64,000 nt of DNA from Takakia lepidozioides (Eukaryota > Streptophyta > Takakiopsida > Takakiales > Takakiaceae): the NCBI GenBank assembly GCA_030704615.1, contig CM060732.1:65391053-65455052 (forward strand). The letters run 5' to 3'. The position numbers and the translations under genes were made by a program. The notes beneath the pieces are model-generated. The model had not been told where the DNA came from and did not search any database. It saw only the letters and a list, made by a program, of their open reading frames with translations. Below are positions 55,718 through 64,000 of the stretch, piece after piece (positions within the stretch are counted from its first letter, which is position 1; every line of letters starts with the position of its first letter).

Positions 55718-57170
55718 TTGTATAAGTGCATCAAGGTGAAAGGTCTGGAAGCCGGAAAGCAGGTGTACACTCACATTATCCAAAGTGGATTCACGCCAAA
55801 TGTTTTTCTCCTCAGCACCCTTGTCAACATGTATGTTAAGTGCGGGAGCATCATGGATGCTCACCAAGTGTTCAACAGAATGCCTCAACGATCTTTGATC
55901 ACATGGAATATAATGTTGGCAGGATTTACCAAGCATGGGTGTGGTATGAATGCTTTGGAGACCTATGAGCAAATGATGGGGGAAGGGGTGAAGCCCGACC
56001 ACATCACGTTTGTGTGCGTTTGCAGTGCGTGTGCAAGCCTGGCAGCCTTGGAAAAGGGCAAGGGCAAAGAGGTGCATGGCGACATCGTCAGAGCTGGAAT
56101 CGTACTAGATGTGATCCTGAACAATACCCTGGTGGACATGTATGCCAAATGTGGGAGCATCGAGCATGCAAAGGGAGTGTTCGACAATATGGCGGAACAA
56201 GATGTGGTGTTGTGGAATGCGATGCTCGCAGGATATGCACAGCAGGGGCGCGGGATGGAGGCTTTGGAGACGTATGAGCAAATGATGTGCGAAGGGGAAC
56301 AACCAAGATGTAGCCCAGTGGTCAGGGCATATACCCTCTTACGAGTGGTTGTGGGTTCAAACCACCATGTTGGTTGTTACAAAGGTGTCCACCTTCCTAC
56401 CGGAAGGCAATAGGTCTTCTGGGTCAAGTGACAGCATAAGTTACGCTTGCTTCGGCAACGCGTCCACCTTTTTTTTCTGCAAAGGGGTGAAGCCCAACCA
56501 CGTCACGTGTGTGTGCGTTTGCAATGCATGTGCAAGCCTGGCAGCCCTGGAAAAGTAAAAAGAGGTCCATGGTGACATTATCAAATCTAGAATTGTGCCC
56601 AATGTCATTCTGAACATTGCCCTGGTGGACATGTATGTCAAATGTGGGTGCATCGAGGATGCAAATGGAGTATGGCTGAACGTGATGTGGTGTCGTGGAG
56701 TGTGATGATTGCAAGATATGCACAACAAGGGTGCGGGATGGAGGCTTTGGAGACCTATGAGCAAATGATGTGCGAAGGGGTGAAAACCAACAACATCACG
56801 TTTGTTTGTGTTTGCAATGCGTGTGAAAGCCTAGGAGTTTTGGAAAAGGGGAAAGAGGTCCATGGTGACATTGTCAAAGCTGGAATTGTACCAGATGTCA
56901 TCCTAAACACTGCCCTGGTGGACATGTATGCCAAATGTGGGTGCATTAAGGATGCGAAGGGAGTTAATTTCAGCATTATGGCTGAACGAGATGTGGTGTC
57001 GTGGAACGCGATGCTTGCAGGGGTATGCACAGCAGGGGCGCGGGATGGAGGCTTTGGAGCTCTATTCCAAAGTTTATTGAGCCTGTCACAAGCAGGTCTG
57101 GAAGCTGGAAAGCAGGTGCACACTCACATTATCCAAAGTGGATTCATGCCAAGGATGTGAAGGGAGTTTT
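55718..57170 (+). pseudogene. PLS-class PPR array, split by a SINE
   Basis: Starts with a K-[VM]-KGLEAGKQVYTHIIQSGF unit and runs through alternating 31-36-residue repeats: MYVKCGSIMDAHQVFNRMPQ, GMNALETYEQMMGEGVKPDH, GKEVHGDIVRAGIVLDVIL, MYAKCGSIEHAKGVFDNMAE. Interrupted by the SINE at 56306-56475, a TAA at about 56556, a small deletion near 56675 and further frame changes. Repeat units at 55920-56290, 56480-56790 and 56790-57060 are near-identical, consistent with unequal crossing-over. RNA-binding code residues remain readable but the gene is not intact. Confidence 0.75.
56306..56475 (+). mobile_element. tRNA-derived SINE inserted in the PPR array
   Basis: TGTAGCCCAGTGG (A box) and GGTTCAAACC (B box) about 45 bp apart, then a unique body and a T-run. 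Flanked by TGCGAAGGGG (56287) and TGCAAAGGGG (56478), a likely target-site duplication, which restores the PPR reading GVKPNHVTCV after the insertion. Confidence 0.75.
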
Positions 57171-58480
57171 CAACTCTATGGCTGAACAAGATGTGGTGTC
57201 GTGGCACGCTATGCTTGCAGGGTATGCATAGCAAGGACGTGGGTTGGTGGCTTTGGAAACCTATGATCAATTGATGGGGGAAGGGGTGAAGCCCAACCAC
57301 ATCACGTTTGTTTGTGATTCCAATGCTTGTGCAAACCTGACAGCCCTGGAAAAGGGTAAAGAGGTCCATGGTGACAATATTGTCAAAGTTGGGATTATAC
57401 CAGATGTCATTCTGAACTCTGCCCTGGTGGACATGTATGCCAAATGTGGGTGCATTGAGGATGCAAAGCAAAGGAACTTATGTGTACTCTGCGAAGGGGT
57501 GAAGCCCAACCACATCACCTTAGTTTGTGTTTGCAATGCGTGTGCAAGCTTGGGAGCCCTGGAAAAGGGGAAAGAGGTCCATGGTGACATCGTCAAAGCG
57601 AATTGTACCCGATGTTAAACAATCCCCTCGTGAACATGTATGCCAAATGTGGGAGCATCAAGGATGCGAAGGCAGTGTTCAACTATATCGCTGAATGAAA
57701 TGTGGTGTCGTGGAACGCGATGCTTGCAGGGTATGCACAGCAGGGGCGTGGGATGGAGGCTTTGGAGACCTATGAGCAAATTATGGGGGAAGCTTCAGGT
57801 TGATTTCTGCAAGTTACTAGTTGAGTGAACCTTTGATAGTTTGCAATGCGTGTGCAAGACTGACAGCTCTGGAGAAGGGCAAAGAGGTCCATGGCGACAT
57901 TGTCAGAGCTGCAATTGTACCATATGTCATTCTGAACAATACCCTCGTGGACATGTATGAAGGGAACAGTATGGCTGAACGAGATGTGGTGTCGTGGAAC
58001 TCGATGCTTGGAGGGTATGCACAGCAGGGGCACTGGATGGAGGCTTTGGCACCAGATGTTGTGCTTGGCACACTATGTAAACCCAGTAAGACTAGGGAGT
58101 AGTTGAGCAGCTCAGTCTCAACCCTTTCCTAGTGCCAACAAACTCTGATGTGGATTCACGCCAAGAAAGGTCCGGAAGCTGGAAAGCAGGTGCACACTCA
58201 CAAGCATCGCAGGGTATGCACAGCAGGGACGTGGGATGGTGGATTTGGAGACCTATGATCAAATTATGAGGGAAGGGGTGAAGCCCAACCACATCATGTT
58301 TTTGTGTGATTGCAATGCTTGTGCAAGCCTGGCAGCCTTGGAAAAGGTCAAAATAGGTCTATGGTGACATTGTCAAAGCTGGAATTGTACCAGATGTCAT
58401 TCTGAACTCTGCCCTGGTGGACATGTATGCCTAATGTGGGTGCATTGAGGATGCAATGCAAGGAACTTATGTGTACTTTG
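57171..58480 (+). pseudogene. decayed PPR repeat units
   Basis: Continuation of the same array with many more stops and deletions: VALETYDQLMGEGVKPNHIT (57250), ALVDMYAKCGCIEDAKQRN (57420), further partial units at 57600-57800, 57850-58070 and 58200-58470. Same unit consensus as the array upstream. Confidence 0.7.
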
Positions 58481-59073
58481 TTTATGTACTGGGTGTGGCA
58501 GGGAGGCTTTGGAGATTGTGAATGGGTGATGCCTAGTAGGTGAACCTCATGTGTATTCTGATGCATGTGCCAGTCTTTGAGCACTGAAAAAGTGCAGATG
58601 GATATGTATGTATTTGTAAGCCTATACATTCTGATGTGAGGTTCTCTGGTTTTATGACAGGAACAAAACAATTGTGAGCAGGAAGTGAAGGGCCATCTCC
58701 TATTGGAATTCCTCAATCAGCATAGCTGGGCCTGAATCAAACATCAATGGACTGGGCCTTTCGTCTTCACTAGGTGTTGTTGCTAAGAAAATAACCGATT
58801 GTGAGAGGGTCCCTAATCGAATGATGCTTCTAGGTATAGGTGAAGCAGAGGAATATAACATACTGTTACATCGCACTTTGCACCTAACTTCCCAGCAAAG
58901 CGGTGTATCATCAACCTCGGTCTGAGAGAGAAAGCCACAATTCTATAGAATAGCGTGATTAATTTTAAAGTCGCACTCTTAGGGTTTAATTCTCCTAAAA
59001 AAACCCACCGATATATACTTTCATCTGCCCCTGCCTCTCTCTCTCTCTCTCTGCACCATACATACAAACAACC
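58481..59073. other. intergenic; CT-rich leader before the next gene
   Basis: No gene. A pyrimidine tract (CTCTCTCTCTCTCTCTCTG, 59035-59053) lies just upstream of the ATG at 59074, as in many plant 5' UTRs. Confidence 0.35.
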
Positions 59074-59816
59074 ATGTCAACGCCGGAAATAGCCGACATA
59101 ATAGACACTGTAACGGACCAACAAATCCAGGAAATAACCCACCAAGACATGACAAACGTGATATACGACAGTTTCACGTCCAATGACCATCATGCCCTAA
59201 AGGTGGGGATCACATGGAAGCGCCTGCCCTACAGTACAAACTTCCACAGCGCTTTGTGGAATGTCCCTTTGGACCGTGAAGAAATAGCAATCTTCGTAGG
59301 TATTGCAAAATTCCCCAACCTTGGCAAAACCGGGAATTACAGATTCGTGACTTTCACCAAAGAACTAAAAGATGCAAAATTCACAATATTGATAGAAGAC
59401 AGCCATTTCTTGTTCGACTACGCAAATACAATACAGAATGGTTCGATAATTGAAGGAGGAGAGGCAAGGACATGACGTGGATGGGTGGAAACAACATGAG
59501 CTTCACGAAAAAGCTCCTAAAAACTAACGCAAACAACTCTGGCTCGACGTCCGGTAACAACAAACGTCAAAAGACAAACAACGACGAGATGTACAATACA
59601 ATAGAAGTCCTTAACGAAAATGGCCAAAAAATGGATGAAGAATCCGTACCTTCAGGGGATCTCGTTGCAGTCAAGTGTAACATCCGATATTGGATGAATT
59701 TCCGTCACAAGAAACACGGGCTTTCATTCCAATTAAAAGGGGTCAAACTATTGGCCAAAGCACAAGAGGAGACAGAGTCGAATGACGACAACTGGAGCAA
59801 AAACATAGCTTGGTAG
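59074..59816 (+). CDS. two-ORF gene resembling single-stranded DNA-binding proteins
   Basis: ORF 1, 59074-59475 (133 codons), overlaps ORF 2, 59472-59816 (114 codons), by ATGA. Either they are a frameshifted single gene or two overlapping frames. ORF 1 has VGITWKRLPYSTNFHSALWN and GKTGNYRFVTFTKELKDAKF. ORF 2 has MGGNNMSFTKKLL, a Lys/Asn-rich linker and a C-terminal block SGDLVAVKCNIRYWMNFRHK, then GLSFQLKGVKLL. The last block looks like the C-terminal strand pattern of OB-fold DNA-binding proteins, including those of phages and large DNA viruses. This is a pattern impression only. A-rich coding strand, no introns, unlike neighbouring genes. Confidence 0.4.
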
Positions 59817-59989
59817 AGCTTAGATTAGACACATCTAAACGTTCCATGTAAGGGCCACCATATTTTCTCTCTCTCATGATCCTCGAGTATGGCCCATCCG
59901 TCCGGACGTCCTTCTCAAAAGTCGTCGCTAGTAGTGCGGAGCAACGCGAAGCCCTAGTAACTAAAAGAAACCCTCTTGTAACAACATCT

Positions 59990-60235
59990 CTAGATTAGTT
60001 TGATGGTTAGTCTGGTAGTTTATACTTCCGAGGTTGGGGGTTCAACTCCTGCCGACTACAATTTGCTTAGTTTTGCTTATTTGTTGAGAATCCTTCTAAT
60101 AGCCCTATAAGTATTTAGATAGGAAGGTTGGTTTTAAATGTAACTTGAGGGACTTATCGGTTAGTGATTTCACTCGCACACTCGAGGTTAGGGTTTCAAA
60201 TTCCAATAGCCGCACTGCTTCCCTGTAGTTGGTTT
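59990..60235 (+). mobile_element. two tRNA-related SINE heads
   Basis: At 60000-60062, GATGGTTAGTCTGGTAG and GGGTTCAACTCCTGCC resemble A and B boxes. At 60157-60220, CGGTTAGTGATTTCACTCG and GGGTTTCAAATTCC do the same. Both lack a closed tRNA cloverleaf, so I do not call tRNA genes. Confidence 0.4.
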
Positions 60236-60239
60236 TGAT

Positions 60240-60670
60240 TCTCTTCTTTTATTTTGGTTATATTAATATTGTTTGTTGGGCTGATTTTTTTCCTTAGAAT
60301 GATCTAATTAACTATATATTCTTGACTCACCTAAATTAATGGGTACTAGTTTAAACTAACTAAATCAATATCTCTATCTTTTAAACATATACATAAAATT
60401 ATTCAAAAAGAAAAGAAATGATAGAGTTGGTTAATTGAAATAAATTTTTGTTGTTTACTGAATAACTAATATTTCTCTAGAATATCTCTCCGCTAAAATA
60501 ACCATAACCCTTTATACTGAGGTAATTATACATTCGCATTATTTATTTCTGGACTATTGTTTTCGTAAATACGTCAATGAGTTAGTACTAACTGTTGGTT
60601 ACAAATTACAAACGCAAATACTTATAACATAGAAAAATTATAATCCACACTAGCAACACCCTTGGGGCTA
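60240..60670. other. A/T-rich intergenic; no gene
   Basis: No coding frame or repeat recognised. Confidence 0.4.
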
Positions 60671-60677
60671 GGCGGCG

Positions 60678-61215
60678 CCTGTCACGGACATAGCCCAAAG
60701 GAACTTACCAGGAGTAAATACCAGAAGTTATCAAGTTACCATGTTACCCAATGACTTACCGTGATTTACCATGATCTACCATGATTTACCATTACATACC
60801 AAGTTACCGGGAATTTACCAAATTACCAAGAGTAACTTAGGAAACTACTCAGGAAGCTTCCTTTGGATGAAACTTCTCCATCAAGATACCTCATTTGTTT
60901 AAGGAAGCTTCTCCATCAAAGAAACATTTGTTTAATCTTGGAAACTTCTCCAGCAAGCAACCTCCATAGGGAAAGCTTCTTAGGGAAGCTTCTTAGTAGT
61001 CAGTATATATAGGAGGCGAGACTGGACACTCTTCAGTCTCGCCAACAACCAGCTCAAGCTACTCTTGTTTCCAGTTCCCAGTACCCTAGCCCAGTTTCCA
61101 GTATCTGGTACTCCAGTCCAATTTCCAGCATTCCAGTATTCAAGTTGTGTTCCAATATCTTGTACTCTTGTTCATTGTTATAAAAGATCGTCTTGATTCC
61201 TATTTACTCATCGTG
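60678..61215 (+). mobile_element. LTR-like sequence (solo-LTR candidate)
   Basis: Begins TGTCACGGACATAG, contains a TATA box (AGTATATATAGG, about 61001) followed by a candidate transcript start and a pyrimidine-rich leader. No coding DNA of an element is attached. The right end is not certain. Confidence 0.4.
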
Positions 61216-61460
61216 CATTCGGAGTAAATACCATAAGTTACCAAGTTACCATGTTACCGAAAGTTACCATGATTTACCATGATTTACCATTACTTACCAA
61301 GTTACCGGGAGTTTACCAAATTACCAAGAATAACTTGGGAAACTACTCAGGAAGCTTCCTTTGGAGGAAACTTCTCCATCAAGATACCTCATTTGTTTAA
61401 GGAATCTTCTCCATCAAGAAACCTTTGTTTAATCTTTGGAAACTTCTCCAGCAAGCAACT
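60705..61460. repeat. direct duplication of about 245 bp
   Basis: 60705-60955 (GGAGTAAATACCAGAAGTTA ... CTTCTCCAGCAAGCAAC) reappears at 61220-61460 with few changes, offset about 512 bp. Internally the copies contain TTACCATG(A/T)TTACC short repeats. Suggests recombination between LTR-like copies. Confidence 0.8.
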
Positions 61461-62174
61461 ATCAAGTTATTTTACCACTAGTGTGAAACTAGCTAGGAAA
61501 TAGCTAGTTTTTACATATTGACATTTGGGATTGGCCCAAGTGTCAATCCAGGGGTCAAGGCAGATTTAGGCCCTGAAGTGGTTATCTTCACGGCAAGCGC
61601 GGGAGGCTCATCTTTCTCGAGTTGAGCCTCACCGCGCCTAGCTATGGCGTCGTAGTGTGGATTTCCCATGGCGTGGGGTACACTTGGCTTGACTTGTATT
61701 TGAGTGATGAGGTTATATATGCATGAGTTTATGCTTCAGCTTTGTGAGCTCGCATGAGCTTGTGCTTGTATTCTTCTTCTTTATCACTCGAGAAAGATGA
61801 GCTCGTATCTGTGAGTGCCAGATACGAGTTAGTTGTAGCACTTGTGGTTTTTGCTTGAGATTGAGAGAAACCAGGTTGTTATGCAAGGAGCTGGGTTGTA
61901 GCCCTAAGTGTCTCTACGTCTCTAGTCTCTACGTCCCCAGAACGCGGCCCGAGCTCGGATTGGCATCCGGCCCCCACAGTGGGACGACCGTCTCGCAGGT
62001 TACGCACACTGGTGGGCCGTTGAAAGATGAGAGTATGGCGATTGCCAACTCTAGCACTCGGGAGGGCCATACGGAGAAAACATTTTCTGGGGATCAGGCA
62101 AGAGTTGGCAGCCTTCGGACGCCGCGAATGAATGGGTGAATGAGGGGAAATGGTACGACTATTCCAGGTGCTCA
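61461..62174 (+). other. possible retrotransposon leader; no recognisable gene
   Basis: G/C-richer than its surroundings, with GGCAAGCGCGGGAGGCTCAT and short GAGCTCGTATC inverted words. Could be the leader of a retroelement, but no gag frame follows. Confidence 0.25.
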
Positions 62175-63199
62175 TTACATTGATCCAATTCTCCTTCCAA
62201 ATGGCTCTTGCAATCTGAGAATCCCTCCGGCATGTCTCTGTTGCTTGGTACTACCCTCAGGTAGCTTGGTGTGAGGGTACAGATCTGTAATTGCTGCCCA
62301 TTTGTCCCCTTCCTTGGAATAATGATCATCAACTCTTGTGCAATCAGCAGGGTTCACAAGCTTTGGCTCACATGAAACATCTTTCCCTATTTGATTTTCC
62401 AGCTCCCTGTTGCCATCCTGGATTCCTTGTCCTTGCTTAGATTCTTCATGGGACATACTCCCCTTTATGGTTGGATCATGCAAAAATACCTTTTCCTCAA
62501 CCCTGCCTTCTTTGTCAAATCTTTTCGTTTGGTGTTCACTATGATGCCTTGACTCCTTGGCCTGAGGACTGCTTCTCCATTGTGATATAGTCAATTCATC
62601 AATCAACACCATATCTGCCAGTTCCTCTAGTGGTTTGGCTGTGTCACAATCAAATCCGTAGGCCGCAGGGTAGTCGCACTCTTGATGGCTGATACTCAAT
62701 GTCCTCTTGATTTGTGTCTTGTTCTAAATGCACACCCGTAGATGACATTGGGATTTGCACAAGAGCTTGTAATCGAGGTGGGCACTCTTCATTGCTGCCT
62801 GTTTGATTCTCTGTTGAACAAATGATATCTGCCAGGATTGCTTCTTCCATATCGTGCAGTGACGGCAACATCTTCATGACCTGCAACTACTACCCGCCTG
62901 ATAACTGGGTGGGGCAGAGGCCTTACTAGGCAGCTGCAAGAAGTGTAATCTTTCTCTTTCTCTTCAGGACTCTCTCTTCCGATCAACATAATAACCACAT
63001 TGCCTCACACATCTATGCCATATTGTATACTGCAATCCTTCATTGGGCCGGCCTTGTGCGATCTATCTCCAGGGAGAGCGACCTCCAACCTGATATCCAT
63101 GATGTTACAGACTCCCGTGTTTGGGCTTAGAGTTATCAACCGGAGCTGTAACACAAGTTCTTCAACTTTAGCCTCAGTGTAATCTGTGCTGAGCGCCAA
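62175..63199 (-). pseudogene. unidentified minus-strand gene remnant
   Basis: Overlapping minus-strand frames: LVLQLRLITLSPNTGVCN (about 63150), then frame changes into SPEEKEKDYTSCSCLVRPL (about 62960), MEEAILADIICSTENQTGS (about 62850) and a 174-codon frame 62699-62175, hydrophilic, rich in E, K, D and H. It looks like a decayed host gene exon series; no family recognised. Confidence 0.3.
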
Positions 63200-63235
63200 T
63201 CCTGGACCCCAGGTGGTGCAAACTTCGTCGTAAGA

Positions 63236-63670
63236 ATGACATATACGATGGGTGCAGGCCCGGCCGGTTTGGGGGCAGCAATTAGACTAAAGCAACTGTG
63301 CATAGAGAAGGGCACTGATATGTCTGTGTGCGTGGTTGAGAAGGGTGCTGAAGTTGGTCAGCTCTCTGCCCCTCTCTTGTACGGTGCTTAGTTGTACAAT
63401 CTGGATGACAGCCAGACTAGCTTTGGATGACCAATTTGTACTTTTGCAGCACATAATGGATAGCAAGTTGGTTGGGGCGTAATGACAGTAGGTTGCTTCT
63501 TTGCCTCAGTGTCTATTGCCATGATCAATGTTGTTCATCGTGCAACAGAGATTTATACAGAACCTCGGCGCCTGACTGTTCCTGTATATGTGGCAGGTGC
63601 ACACATACTTTCGGGAAATGTGTTTGAACCACGGGCACTCAGTGAGCTCTTTCTAGATTAGAAGGATCAA
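63236..63670 (+). pseudogene. ETFQO: electron-transfer flavoprotein-ubiquinone oxidoreductase fragment
   Basis: MGAGPAGLGAAIRLKQLCIE is the FAD-binding Rossmann start (GxGxxG with the first Gly context altered), then DMSVCVVEKGAEV. A GT-AG intron (63356 to about 63596, phase 1) joins in frame to AHILSGNVFEPRALSELFLD. A TAG follows where the family has Trp. The protein carries electrons from ETF to ubiquinone in mitochondria. Only this N-terminal part is present, without the mitochondrial targeting exon. A broken copy, not the functional gene. Confidence 0.75.
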
Positions 63671-63799
63671 GGCGTATGTCCTCAGTCCATACTTATGAAA
63701 ACTGGATGATGCAAGAGAGGTAGATGGCTTGGGGAGTGACTGTTTTCCGTTCATGATGTTATTCAGCTGGAAATGGAGTGATTGCTGATGAGTGCTGAA

Positions 63800-64000
63800 C
63801 TGACACTTTTGTCATCATAGCGCACTTTATTAATGAACAGTGGGAGCAATGTCATGTGACTCTTGGCATGTTTGAGACACCTGACACATCTGGGGCTGCC
63901 ATGGCACATCAAGTCAACAATCTTCTTGTGAAGTATGGCCTCAATACTCGCATTATTGCTTACGTCAAAGATGAGGGAGGTAACTTGGCCACTTTGACCA
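63800..64000 (+). pseudogene. hAT-like transposase fragment, cut by the window edge
   Basis: Plus-strand frame reads IIAHFINEQWEQCHVTLGMF then TSGAAMAHQVNNLLVKYGLN and IIAYVKDEGGNLATLT, matching the hAT catalytic region up to the second Asp (VKDEGGN). It is distinct in sequence from the hAT pseudogene at 19670. Continues past 64000, so intactness cannot be judged. Confidence 0.7.

Noticed and set aside
62175-62699. Naming the 174-codon minus-strand frame as a specific host gene
   Set aside because: No motif recognised; composition alone is not enough.

Overview
The window looks like nuclear DNA of an early-diverging land plant. Genes have GT-AG introns and AATAAA signals, PLS-class pentatricopeptide (PPR) repeats are abundant and decayed, and there are hAT and Ty3/gypsy remnants, tRNA-derived SINEs and a broken ETF-ubiquinone oxidoreductase gene. 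A fern or another seed-free plant is my best guess; this is inference. Almost everything is transposable-element DNA.

The main content is three copies (A, B, C) of a large DNA element that I do not recognise as a described family. In A (about 0.7-12.5 kb) and C (about 37-49 kb, possibly to 52.8 kb) a minus-strand transposase gene is divergently paired with a plus-strand gene. The transposase combines a WRKY/GCM1-like zinc finger, an RNase-H-like Mutator-type core and, in C, a SWIM finger. The plus-strand gene encodes a ParB/sulfiredoxin-like domain (DGNHR motif) fused to a permuted amino-methyltransferase-like domain, with a DIPDG box where DPPY is usual and an intact-looking SAM-binding motif I. 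B (27.6-33.1 kb) keeps only the ParB-methyltransferase gene. In C that gene is open through ten exons (about 1165 codons); A and B are pseudogenes. Each copy carries its own phased array of short palindromes, and in all three copies an array lies in the same intron (the AG|G junction before the YxxF-type exon). This resembles a ParB-parS arrangement, although that function is inference. A small orphan protein family recurs at 12-320, 11904-12335 and 51553-52223.

Between A and B (12.8-17.5 kb, minus strand) lies a truncated Ty3/gypsy element whose polyprotein contains a Dnmt3/DRM-like cytosine methyltransferase between protease and reverse transcriptase. It is followed by a minisatellite, a hAT transposase pseudogene (19.7-22.2 kb), a hairpin minisatellite with a SINE inserted, and a RING-H2 pseudogene (23.5-26.1 kb). 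Broken PPR genes with OSB-type PDF motifs lie on both sides of element C (33.2-34.9 and 53.0-58.5 kb). The right end holds a two-ORF gene resembling single-stranded DNA-binding proteins, SINE heads, LTR-like repeats, an unidentified minus-strand gene remnant, an ETFQO pseudogene and the start of another hAT transposase.
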